From Anopheles merus (lineage: Eukaryota; Arthropoda; Insecta; Diptera; Culicidae), in the NCBI RefSeq assembly GCF_017562075.2, contig NC_054083.1, positions 15,377,575 through 15,441,574 on the forward strand: 64,000 bases of DNA. Direction: 5' to 3'. Positions 37,791-50,121 of the stretch are shown here, in pieces. The position numbers were made by a program, and so were the translations under genes. The notes below the pieces were generated by a model that worked only from the letters and a program-made list of their open reading frames with translations, did no database searches and was not told where the DNA came from. Each line of letters begins with the position of its first letter. Positions within the stretch are counted from its first letter, which is position 1.

Positions 37791-40577
37791 AGCAGGATTG
37801 AACATGTAAAGTGTTTGACAGTCCTACTCATACCAAATCAAATGTCTGCGTGAGCGAGGAACTACGGTTAAAGCTGCGCTAAGGGGCAGCATGCTAGTGA
37901 AAAAGAAAATTCGTGCTTTTGGTTATACTTTATTTCAACACGAGCTGTTACATCAAACGATAGGTGATTGATTTCCCCAATGGATAAATATGAGTTCCAA
38001 TGCAATCAAACTCTATGATTCTAATTTGTCATTGTTCCACCATTTGTTTTCATGATATTATCGAAGAATGATAAGAAATGTATTTCGAAAAGATTGTTGT
38101 ACAGGAACTTATAGTTATCAATAGGAAAATTAAATAACCTCTAGATTGGTAAAACAAAACATAATATTTCAGCATGTTTGAAAATACTTTTTAACCAAAA
38201 GTTTCTTTATCACATCCACGCCCTCTCTTTTCACACATTCATCCATAAAAAATGTGCGCAAATACTCATTGCTTCAATCAAATGCAATGGATTTGATGCT
38301 GTATAGATTTCAATCCTAACTATAATTTAGCTTATAATAAATATACATAATGCCTGCCTCTCGCGTGGTTTGTGTTTACACCAATAAGAAAACTGAAAGA
38401 AAACATATACCCACACAGTGTTATAATTGAAAATAGTTTTTCACAGAAATAGCTTCCACTGACGTCAACAAAGCATCGATTAAAAATGATTGCATTCTAA
38501 AATCAATTAAGCATACTGCGGTGCAATGCACCATCCTTTCCTCCGGATTTCCTCATTCCGGCCCGTTGAATTCACTTAAACCAGCGAGGTCACGACCGTA
38601 ATCATCCTGCTTCAAAGAGGTCGCGCCCACAACAGTGCGTCTTCATTAAAACTCGTTAATTATGGGTTTCAATATTGTTCGGTTGGAGTTGTTTCTACTG
38701 CTTCTTCAGTGCCAGACCATTACGACCACTCCACCCGACATACATCCTAATCGAAGAGCCATCCTGATGGGCGGGTGTACAGAACAAATATAGCTAAGCA
38801 AAGCGCACGACGCTACTGTTCGTCGTAAATAAAACTCCTCGAAACAACAACAAAAAACGTACATTCGCACATTCCCGCATTGCGGGACACTGGGAAATGG
38901 CAAAGGTCGCGCCTCTCAAGGGGCAAGGAATGGAATGGCGACCAACATTTGTGTGCGCTCTGCAAACCTTCTGTTACTGATCGAGGCACGTTGCATCTTA
39001 GGTAATCCTGCGATTTTGTGCGCCTCAAATGAAGGTGAGAAGAGAAGCATCTGTCCCGCCGCCGTGAGCCGGAATGCAAATAAAAAGTAAAAGCCCTCTC
39101 GGTACGGAGGCTAGCTTTCGGGGAAGGGTAGCAAAATTCACTACGACAGAGGGTTTTTAGCGATTTAAATGGATCACGAAAAGGTCGGTGCGCTACGTCG
39201 CGTTCGCTGACGATGATGTAGCCTTAAAAATCCTTTGCTGATAGCCCGTTGAGATTTTTAAGCTTCCCTTAGTGAAAAGCAGCATTGAGTAATGTTTTCC
39301 GTATGGTTTATTCAGTTTTATTTCACCTTTAGCGTAGCGGTTGTTCCCAGCTCGCTGGCAGTGCCAGCAAGCGCGTGGGGCATATTTTCTTGTTCGTTAA
39401 ACCAAGCAACACAGAATATAAAACAACGTCCACCCGTAGCAATAACACCGACAGTCACGCTACGCCGTCAACCTTGGAACCTTGCCGAAATGGATTCACG
39501 CACGAATCCGCACCAGAAAACCATCCGCGAAGGCACATCAATTGATACTCATCATTCCTTCTTCCTCCTCCACAGGGCATGCTCGCTGCGTCCTCTCCAA
39601 TGCGGCTGAGCTACACGCGAAGGAGCAGAGCCACCCGAAATTGCACACGAACATCCTTGACTTTCGATCGGAAAATCGTGCCCAGGGAATTTTCCCGGAA
39701 ATGTGCCTTCATTATTCGCACAACGATAACGCTGGAAGAGTAGTGGAAATACACAAAAACGACCAGCTTAAAGGTTTTTCGAGCACCTTGCCTTAGCCAG
39801 GAACGGGGTTTGCAGGACGCGAACGCGAGAGCCATTTGCCAGAAAGTCATGAAAAGTAAATCTTCGTTTTGTTTTGCTTAACGAACCTGCAAAAATGATA
39901 AGCGTAGTTACACGGGCGGTGCTTTAGAATAATCAAGCGATTTTTATGGCAATTGGGCTTTTTTGTGCACTCCTGCGAAGGTACTAGACGGAGGATAATA
40001 AAGAATGGATATGATTCGCTGATGTGAAGTGATTCTTATCGTGTTTTTGTTTCTTTGCCTTGTGGTTGTGGCATGTAGAGTTCTTTGTTTTCTGTAATCG
40101 CCGACGGGGGGAGGATTTTAGGGTGTTGGGGCACAGACCGACAAACTTTCAACACTGATGAACTTTGGCAGTGACTCATCGGAACCCTTTCAAACAGACA
40201 CAATAATTGTGTTTGGCGCATATTGCAACGGCCTGCAGTAAATGAGAATGTTCCTTCCGATTATTTAACGCTTGTGAGTCATTAAGACTTTATGTAGAAA
40301 TTCATATTGATTAGATTTTATCTTTCTTTATCACAATACAGATAGTCACAATTATCGTCTGATATGATAGCTGTAATATTCGATCATCTGTTATGCTCCC
40401 TAAAGTATCAAAATGGAGATTTTTAATTTTAAAGCAAATCTGCAAGAAGTACGCGTTCTGCATGATGATGGCGAGTCCCATCTTATACCTTGATTAAGAG
40501 GAGCGATTATAGCTTACAGATAATGGATTATTAAAAACTTGTTGATGATAGAAGTAAAAAATATTGTAAGCATCAGT
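37791..40577. other. spacer downstream of the NRF pair
   Basis: Contains the 3' UTR of NRF copy 2 (candidate AATAAA near 38337). The GC-richer segment from 38.5 to 39.9 kb has short overlapping frames on both strands with no splice or domain support. No gene called. Confidence 0.45.
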
Positions 40578-40580
40578 ATT

Positions 40581-41115
40581 GGGGGCCTTCACGATTCTAG
40601 TCAGTTTTTTGTATGGAGTTTGACAGTTGGAGGCTGAAATCATGTAAACACTCCATACAAAACCACACAAAAAACTAGCCTGCAATTTTCAGTCTAGATT
40701 ATTCTAACATCAAAGCTAGAATTAGATTCGAGTACCTGCTCGAAAACACGGTGTTGTTTACATTTACCCCAGTGCATTAAAGAGAACACGTGGTGGAATC
40801 TAGAATCAAAGTATATGTAGTCCAGGTGGTCTCATAGCATTTTTTATAACCAATTTTGAACATCACTTTTTGACAGAACGAGTGAAAACTTTTGCTCCAA
40901 CGAGCTTTCTGGAGGCTTGACGATTACACAAAACACTCTTTAAATCTTCATTCAGAAGTAGAAGCGATAAAAATCAGCCTTTTAAATTCATACACCTTGG
41001 GATAAGCCCACCTGTATATTATACTCACATAAATAGCTGCTTGAATACTGCTATACAATACAAACAGTTGACAGGCTGAAATTTCAGCCTGCGAACTTCA
41101 AACGGAAAGGGCCCC
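40581..41115. mobile_element. possible MITE with GGGGSCC termini
   Basis: The left end GGGGGCCTTCACG and the inverted right end GGGGCCCTTTCCG match at 10 of 13 positions. ATT flanks both sides (40578-40580, 41116-41118), compatible with a 3-bp target duplication. The word AGGCTGAAAT occurs near both ends. The interior of 535 bp has no transposase frame. The superfamily is uncertain. Confidence 0.42.
41072..41091. repeat. 20-bp perfect palindrome
   Basis: CAGGCTGAAATTTCAGCCTG reads identically on both strands. It sits about 25 bp inside the right end of the candidate MITE. Confidence 0.95.
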
Positions 41116-41118
41116 ATT

Positions 41119-42536
41119 AACAGAGTTTTTTTTATTATTTTTTGTGAAGAGTGAACGCTATCTCAACTCATAATAACTGTTTTTATGTCTCTTGCAAAGT
41201 AGATCGAGTTCATGAAAAATGTCATGTCATAAGTATATGGGAATAGGTTATTTAGAGGCATATTTGATTATTTTAATAACGATAGCATTACTTAAAGCAA
41301 GTAATGTCACGATCTTTAAATTTATGTTCTATTCATCATGCGATAACCATCAAGGCCGTTACAGGAAATTAATAGAAAACAGCTACGTATATTTTTGTGT
41401 GTTTCTACCGTATTTTCCAAGAACCCAAACTTTCATTCGGATCAAACGAAATGAGAAGCTACCCGATAAAAAAAAACCCAAGAAATCAATACCGGGTAGT
41501 TGGGTTTTGGGGCCGCAACTATTTTCATCCGACCATGGCAACACGGTTTAAATATACAATGCTATGCCACGAAATTATTATGTTTTTCAATTTGTAAAAC
41601 CACTATTTAAATTCATAGCAAAGTTTGCACGTATTAATCAGTTTTTTTCGACATCCACTATACAGAACCAGTAAGCGACGCATAATCACTTACAGCCCTG
41701 TTAAATATCTTTCGAGTCGAACGTCTTTCAGAGACCATTCGTTATTTCATTAGATTTATAGTGATCCATTTAAGTCAGGAGTCTCCAAAGAGTTCAGTTC
41801 GAGAGCCGCATTGCTTCACACTTAATGTTTGTTAATTGAGGGCTGTTGTGCGCCGTTTGGAGGTTATCTTTAGAAGGAGTGAAATTTAAAATCTCGTTCT
41901 AATTAGAAAATACTAACTGAATGTATCAAATTTCTACAGCTTTCTTTTATGGTATCTTGCTTTTCCTCTTTCAAAAGCAAAAATTTAAATTTAAATTAAA
42001 TTTTGATTAATTAGTCAATCAATAAAACTATTTATTTCAACCCTTACAAAGTCATCGCGGGCATTACCAGCTCTTGAGGGCCGTATGCGGCCCGCAAGCA
42101 GTAGCTCTAAGATCAGAAACTGCATTTTAAAAAATCTGGTACCAAAAAGCTCTTCCCAAGGAATATTTATCGGATCCGATTTATCGATTATGTGATAATA
42201 TGCATTTTTGGAGTCCAAATCACGAGAACGTCACAAAAGGTGGCATATGAAACTCGAGCTTCGGCATGAAGCGAACGCTTTTTTAATGAACTTTTTATAA
42301 TTTATTAGCAGCTGAAAGAAAATTTCATTGTGACGAATACGAATATGCTGTTTGCGGCAGGTTCGATCCATGACTCGAGGACATATTTAGGAATCAGTGT
42401 ATCAATAATAGTGTTGAAGACATAGTTGAGTTTATCGGAACTTCGCACATTTGGACAGTGACATCGAATAAAGGAAAATCACAAACTCAGACTTTATAAA
42501 CTCACAAGAGATATCGTACACACACTTTATGGTTGT
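41119..42536. other. gene-free AT-rich stretch
   Basis: Nothing supportable; a 110-codon plus-strand frame at 41219-41551 lacks any exon context or recognisable motif. Confidence 0.45.
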
Positions 42537-42732
42537 TTGCGAGTCCTAGACTCATATCTGAGTACAGAATACAAACGTTCTCCTGTAGTCGACACAAGTT
42601 GTAACGGAGCGCAGCCAGCTCGGTGGGTGGATCAGATGAAGCAGGACTTAGAGTTTGGTCGTGCTCAGGCGCTTACAAGAATGGCACGCTACAGCCAGAG
42701 ACCGAGCAACCAAAGAAATTGCTATTGGCTTG
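42537..42732 (+). pseudogene. fragment resembling a LINE reverse-transcriptase ORF C-terminus
   Basis: The plus-strand frame contains GAQPARWVDQMKQDLEFGRA followed by QALTRMARYSQRP. This is the layout of the short segment at the very end of many non-LTR retrotransposon ORF2 proteins (Arg-rich, RWxDxxxxDL, then an Arg-rich stretch). No reverse transcriptase domain precedes it, so at most it is a 5'-truncated, dead copy. The clade cannot be named from this piece. Confidence 0.42.
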
Positions 42733-45700
42733 AATTGTTGACTTTTATGAATCTTCTTCTTCATAACACATATAATTATTTAAAAATATTTCTTTTATTC
42801 TAGAAGTTGAAGAAATAACTGATTTTGAATAAATGATAAAAACTGTAATATTCTTCATGTTAGGTAAATTCATATCAAGGTGTGTTGTGTAACCAGAAAA
42901 ACTCGAAGATTTGCACAATCTAGGCTCATGTTTTTATAAATAATCTGTAAATAGCTTGCCTTATAAACCCCAAACTCACTTACATTACTTTACATGGTTC
43001 ACCACTTCTACTTTCATTTAACATAAATTAAACGTTATTACAACCTTACCTTACCCGTACAACCTTACCTGGTCATTCCTTCTGATAGGTATTTGTATTA
43101 CATTAAATACAAACTGTGCCACTGTCCTTAAAACATTTTCCATGTTTCATGCCGAAAAACGCAAAAACCATTCTCGACCGATACACGCACACGTTCTATT
43201 TGCTCTATTCTTAAACAGTGCCGTTCTCCTCATCAAAGAAAGGCGTGCAGGAGAAATTATTTTTGTCCTACTCTCTAGCTCGCTAGTTTCAGAAGAACGA
43301 GGTCCAGTTAAAGGATAATTTATGTATCACTGGCAAACGCTCCATGTATCCATCGCTAATGCAGTGCCAATGTAGTCAAGGAAAGCACGCTCAATTCTTC
43401 ACCGCTAGCCTCACAGAGCACATTCTTTCCCGGGCAGCGCCGGGCGGAAATGAAAAAACCACCACTTCAACCCAGAAAATGAGTCATGCAGAAAATCGAT
43501 ACCGGTAAATAGTTTATGCTGAGTTTAAACCGAACTGAGGTCAAATTTGATCACTGCACAGTTGGCTTCGAGAAATGTGGCGAAGAGCCGGGCTTGCACC
43601 ACGGTGCTAGCTAGGATCTGTGCAAATTCATACAGCAAATGGGACGACGCGTTGAGCGGGTGTAAAGTTACACCTTAATACCATTAAGTGAGTAGCAAAG
43701 TAAGAGCACAAGTAAACATAATCCTTTTGCGAGTGCACACGGCCCTGGGCTTTCACCTCTGCGGCGAAACGGGACGCAGATGGCACTTAAGTGTTTAATA
43801 AACACCTTTTCCTGCCGGTAAAGCACACGGGCAAGGGAATAAGCATTGGCACCAGCACTTGTAGAGTATCCGACGTTCTTTGTGGTGTTTTGGATGTTGT
43901 CTATGCTTAAAGAAACTTGCAGATCTCCCCCACATCGTATCGTGAGCAAAGACTGTGGGCTCCTTCGCTCACACCGAAGACCAGAGCTCATAAAAGATGC
44001 AGAATTTAATCTTCACATCAACCTTTTGGAGGCAAAAAAGACAAAAAGAGGTGAGCCATGGAGGTGTACATTGCCAATTATGCATGTAGGAATGGTGTAG
44101 GAATTCCAAACAAAACACAAACATTACGTGAAACCCCTCATTCGATCGATTAATTAACGCATACGGCAACGGAAGACGCTTATCCCGTTGGACAAACAAT
44201 GCAAGATGCGCCATTTGTATGTGGAAGCTTTTGGAGAGTAAGTAAATCCGGTTGGGATCGTTGTAAAAGAAGCAGACTAAAAATTGTGCAATTTGGAAAA
44301 CCTCCAACTTGGTTTGTGGAAGGTTTGTTTCGTGCTCTTTTCTTTCAATCAACGGAATGCAATTAAAGCTTTCTCTCCTTTTCGACCTTATGCCAACATA
44401 GGCGATACTGTCAGCACCGACTGTGTTTTTGTCTTGGTAGTATAATAAAATGCCAGAAAAAATAGCTACTGTCTGCTAGTATGACATTAAACAATTCCAG
44501 CCCTGTCAGTGACACATTCATCCTAAACATAGCCGCTTAAATGCCAGCAATTCCTTTCAGCTTTTGGTTTCCGAAGAAAATTATCCTTTCGAGAAACTTT
44601 GCATAATTGCACCGGACAGACTTTTTTCCTTTCTTTGCTAATTGGCCAAACAGTAAAAAAAACAAAGCTACACTACAAACACACTATCTAAATGCATGCT
44701 CCATCGCTCGAAAGTGGTACGGTTAAGTGAATAAATTATGAATTGCTAGCACGCCTAGCACTGGTCCGACGGTGCTTGCTAATTCATCCGTCCATGACGC
44801 TGAATCTGACGGTCACATCAAAATTTTGGCACACGTACAGCAAAACGGCTCCGGGAACCGATAGAGCACAGCGTTCCAGCTGTGGCCGTCGTTCGTTCCT
44901 TCCATCCAACAGAGATTGATGCAATTTCTAGTAACCTACATCGGGCGGACGAACGAGCAGGATGAGTTATTGTCCTTTCCTAGTCCCCGCATCATCCCGC
45001 CGCACAGTTGTCGAGGTCAATGTGACGTCCCCGGGTCGGTGTGATGGTGCCCAAGCGAGGAGAAGCAATAAAAGTCACTTAAATTAAAATCAAGCTGCAC
45101 GGGGAGCTGTCAACGGCGATTTCGGTAACAACGACTCCGCTGAGCCGCTGAGCGTTGACATTTTCCGGTGACACATTCTGCATGTTTCGTTCGGTCGGGT
45201 GTTTATTGGAATATCTTTGGCACTTTCTCTCACTCGCTATCTTCCATCCCGCGAGGAACGATCAAGAGGGTATCGGATGTTCCAAACAGTACCAAAAAAG
45301 TTTCCTTTTTCGTGCCTGTGAGTGAATAATTAATCAAACATTTCCTAACGCTTCCCAAGAACTGTACCAACCGAGCCGAACCGATTCAGCCAAGCAGTGG
45401 GCCAACCCACTATTCCAGGCAGGCCGCTTTCCACATACCGTGTTGTGTGGAGGGCAGATTTACATAAAACAAAATAATCCCATCGCAAAGCTCAGTAGGG
45501 CAACGAAACCAACAAAAAAAACAGAAGGACGCCAAATCTAAGCGCAAAAGCGTAGCATAAAAAAAGGGCCAGTGAGGAATTTTGTCGCGTTGCGACGATT
45601 TTTCTCACTTTTCACTTATGGGTCGACATTTCTTTTCTTCCTACTGGGAGTTCACATGCTAGTGCGCTCGAGATTTGATTTGCATTCGCCGAGGGAAAGG

Positions 45701-47613
45701 TCAAAAATCGATCATCGTTGCAAAAAGGACAAGAGGCAGTAGCGACTTGAAAACAAAAAAGCAAGGAACACGAGAACGTGATTTTGAAGATTTTGGACGA
45801 TATTTATCCTGCGGCTAGAGTGAAAACTTTACACAAATCTTGCCCAACGCACAGCCAGTGGGAGATGAGTGGCGTTTTAATATTCTACCCAATAGTGTGA
45901 GAAACAAAACGAGATGGGTTAAACAAAAATCGATCGACCAACTGTATACGCCATACATACAAACGGAAATGGCCCATACACCATATAACCCAATTTATAT
46001 AACCCATAAGAAAAATAACGCATTTTGTCTTCAAAATGCGTTCCAAAGCTTATGGAAACACTGCAACATGTTTTTGTTACACGAGTTTACTAATGACACT
46101 CTATAAAATGATACTGGTAAAGGGATGCATTAGCACTCAACATATCTTACACTCGGGCCGACCGTTAGCTTCCCTTTCGGGCCAATAAGATGCCCGCCCA
46201 GTATACTGTTACCAAATTTGTGCTAATTAGACCGGGCTTCCCCCGAAAACGACAGTAACAGCGACTTACTGTCAAACCCTAACGTTGAGCGCGCGGATTT
46301 CGGTTTCCCTCGTTACGCTAACGCGTCCCGCGTCAGCCGTACCGGTGTGAAGGATACCGTCCATCAAAGTTACGAAACCGCTTAGTACCATTCTCTCCTC
46401 CCCCCTCATTCGCGCACCCGAAGGACGATTTTGGTGCTGAAATTTCACCAGAATTTACCATTAACATAGCATCCCTCCTACCCATTCAATCGGTTCTCCG
46501 CGGGGTAGACACTCTCGTGGAAAACTTCTTCCAACCTGCATTTGCGTGTGTATGTTTTTTTTTTTCTCTCTCCTTCGGAATCTGCCAAAAACGTTCACTG
46601 AACTTTAAGCACCACGCCATGATAGGAGGATTCATTGAATAAAGCGGGCTTCGGCATCGAGGTTAGAGGCCAACCGGAATGTCGATTAGCTCGATGAGTG
46701 ATTTTCATATTATTTTAATGAGGTCCAAAGCATGGCAACGTACGGAGGAAAGACAAATCGATCGCAAGCGATTCGTCGGAAAGTATGTTCAAGGGATACT
46801 CCAAGAAAATTATGCATGTTTGCGGGAAAATATCTATTAAAAATCAATCAAAACAATGACAAGAGCTACATAAAAGGAATTCAGGTATGTGCAGCAGAAT
46901 TTTACACGTGTTTCAATTAATGTTGAAACATAGGTAAGTAAGGAATCGAAATGACACCACATTTAATATAAGTCATGAATGTTCGAAACACATAAAAGAA
47001 ATTGATTGTTTCATCTCGTTCATGCGAGATCTTACCCAATAGTTTATTGTATAAGAATTGTTTATTTTAAAATTAACAACACTTCTTCTCAATTGACAAA
47101 AACCGTAACCGGTGCTAAAACCTGTATGAGATGCTTTTAATTTGAAACTGCAAAAAAATCTGTGTCTATAACTCAAATTATACATTATACAATTTATATT
47201 AATTGAGCAAAAAAAACATGCCTATAAAGATTGACTACACCCGGTGAATCACTATTTACCCAAATTATGTATCCATATTAATTTCACAGGGTGCACGAAG
47301 GGGTTTAAAATATTTGAAACACAGAACATGATGAATTAGTGAGTCTTTTAGTGAGTTTTCCTGTTATGAGCGTTATTATCCTAAATTATTATTTTTGTCT
47401 ATTTTCTTCACACATGTTATTATTGATTGCAAGCATCATTTAAGACTCTTTGGTTGTTTTAAAAAAATACATAAAACAAATATTTGCGCATATAATCTTG
47501 TTCGGTGAAATATAGCGAAATCAAACAACTATTTCTATTTCATATTGAAATAAAAAATCCTGCAAAATACTGAAATATCTAGTTATCGCCAATACTAGAT
47601 CATAAAAACTCAC
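42733..47613. other. 4.9-kb gene-free stretch
   Basis: No coding region, RNA gene or element I can support. Parts near 43.4-43.9, 44.7-45.6 and 46.1-46.7 kb are GC-richer and could be regulatory or intronic. Confidence 0.45.
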
Positions 47614-47628
47614 CAATATATCCTCCAT
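47614..47628 (-). CDS. candidate first coding exon of an unidentified minus-strand gene
   Basis: On the minus strand CAACATGG (an ideal insect start context) opens ATG GAG GAT ATA TTG, followed directly by the strong donor GTGAGT. The region upstream (47.64-48.66 kb) is GC-richer with CA runs, as around insect promoters. It could belong to the same transcript as the exon pair near 23.2 kb, which would place the NRF pair inside its intron, but the phases are not directly compatible and intermediate exons would be required. Confidence 0.22.
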
Positions 47629-49488
47629 GTTGTATAAACGAGCTCGAGATCCTTGCTGGCTAGGTTTGCTTCACCAAACAAAATAAAACAATTATGCTCC
47701 ACTAACTAGCATTACACTCTACACTCTGTGTAAGCGTAAACTTATAGGTTACAATATTACTATCGCGCACACACACAATGTAGTAAATAAATTCAACAAT
47801 TATGTTCGCACGACACAGATGATCGATTCGCACAGCAGCAAAGACCGGAAAAGTACTCGAAGCGATAACCTTGTGGGTGATTAATCAAAGTGACTATGAA
47901 CGCCCTGTGGCAGGATCCTGAAGGACCCTGAAGGGAATCGATTGGTATGAAGCCACAGTATAGAAACTAAAAAAACACACAAACTAACACCCACACACAC
48001 ACACGTACAGCAAAAACCCCACAGGCACTATACACACGTTCCACTCCTAGCTTTACTGGATTCACTGTTTAACGAACGAAACGGTGTAAAATACGACCGG
48101 TACCTGTTCGCCGAACATTTACAGCTCACAAGTTTCGATGGCCGCTAGGAGCTACAGCTACACCACGTACCGGGCGCGAATACCTTTGTACCGCCGTGGA
48201 AACCGATCGGCTTTTAATTAGGGAAATTAATTTCCTCCAAGTTTCACTCGTAACGTCACTCGCCATTTGCAACCGTTGTTCGCACAACAAACCGCCAGCA
48301 ATATAATGACTTGCTGCATTTGTGCCCCGAAGGAGGCAAAGCACGGATATTTTATCGTTTTTTTTTTGCTCCCACATACACTACAATCCGCAAGGCAAGT
48401 TAAAAAAAAGCAACACAAAACCATTTGAAACGCCGTCAAACGCTCTGGCGGCTTGTTTACCAACCAATCTACGCCGATGGATGTGGTCGACTAAACGTAA
48501 ACGGAAAATTTGATGGCCAGCAGCGACAGCACCAGCCTACTACGAATAAGCGCTCTTACTACTGAAGCTACGGCGGCTAAACAAATCCTGTTTCGGCGAA
48601 TTTTAAGGACTTTCTCTCACTCTCACCGTCTCTGTGCGATGAGTTTTTAGCTCTCTAATAAAAAACCATGTACAGGGTTAGTGAATAACTAGGCATATGA
48701 GGCAACATAGTGAACTGAATGATTTAAGTTATTTATAGAATTAATTTTCTTTTTAGTTTCTTTGGATAGCAACTTAATCCTGCATTATTAATAGAAACTA
48801 ATAGAAACTAACTCTTCCTCATTTATACCTGAATTCCCCATATGCCTTTTTCCTGAGTCTTAAATAAAAAGTCAAGATTGGTTTGCAGGTATAGCTAAAA
48901 TGCGTCAGTAGTGGGTCATGGTTCGTCAATCATGGTATGTCAAACTGATGCAGATTGTAGCTGATCTTGCAATGAAGCTAGTTACAGAGCTGTTGAAGAA
49001 GATTCTCAATTTAAAATGAAACTGAATTTGAATATTATTGACGATATTTTGAGGATGTCCGGAATATGAATCAAAATATTGTTGCAGTTTCATGATATTT
49101 TGAAATGTTTCCAGTAAAATTATTAAAATTATTATCATCATTTTGTATTATCTTTATTTTGAACTGTAGAAGGTTTGCTTAGGTAAAGTGAGTTATGTGA
49201 GGGTTTGGCTGATTAAAATGGAATTAGTAAGAAAATATTAAATTCCAAAAATGCCTAAGTGTCCGTTATTCGAAGCAATACGGTATACGAACAATTTTGT
49301 ATTTATTAATGTCGAGAAGATATTTGTATTTCACTATGATTATCGTCATTGAAAAAATGATCGATTGGTTTAGTGTTTTCTTTTATATTTCCCAAATACA
49401 TTGGCTGGTATCATAGAATCCGTTCGTTCGCGTACGTCCCGACACTCATTTTTATTAATTTTTCTGATGTACTAGATGGTTTCTATTG
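47629..49488. other. possible promoter region, no gene
   Basis: GC-richer up to about 48.66 kb with a (CA)n run at 47991-48005, then AT-rich. Open frames at 48126-48513 on both strands look fortuitous. Confidence 0.4.
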
Positions 49489-50121
49489 TTATGTACCCAG
49501 GCGTTGGACCGGGCACATGCAATGTGTTGCCATCCCTAGAATTCCGAGTGAGCGTCGTACGTTGCTGCCACGAACAGATTCAATGATACCAGCCATTTTT
49601 TCTAGAACGATATATTTTGGTTTATGTCTAAGAAGGTTTTCTTATAAATGTAATTTGCAAGTTTCATCATAAATGTAATTTCTTTGAGGGTAATATTCTT
49701 CAGCACGAATAAGGTTTTAAAGATATCGATTAATTTATTGCCATCAATTCTACTACCCACTTGCATATCAATTTCAACGAGCTGGAATCCTCTTTCACGA
49801 ATCAGCTTGTTATTTTGGACCATCCTTGCTTATCATGACAAGGTGGTCTAAAGGAAGATTAGCAACTTCAGGCCCTTCAAATATTTTCCCCAAAGGAAAA
49901 TCAGCTGTGCCAAGAAAACCGCAATACAGATGGAAGAACATGTGCATCATCAGATTTTGAATGCTCTGTATTTAATCGTTTTTTGCTTTTTGCATTTAAT
50001 CGTATTGCATTCAAACAAACAAACCAGTTTTCTCATTTCTCTCATTAATACTTTGACTGCAATCTTGTATCACTTTGAGAAACAAATCTGGAGATGAATT
50101 AAACTCATCGTCCTGATTGTG
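49489..50121 (-). pseudogene. frameshifted minus-strand coding relic, possibly transposase-derived
   Basis: Four successive minus-strand frames read like one broken protein. They are 50121-50011 (HNQDDEFNSSPDLFLKVIQD...), about 49974-49810 (LMMHMFFHLYCGFLGTADF... to LVMISKDGPK), 49823-49602 (NNKLIRERGFQLVEIDMQVG...) and about 49593-49489 (MAGIIESVRGSNVRRSLGIL...). Frame changes fall between them. The ISKDGPxxN stretch recalls the ISMDGPNVN motif common in hAT-like transposase relatives of insects, which is from memory and uncertain. No splice pattern explains the shifts, so decay is the best reading. Confidence 0.42.
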
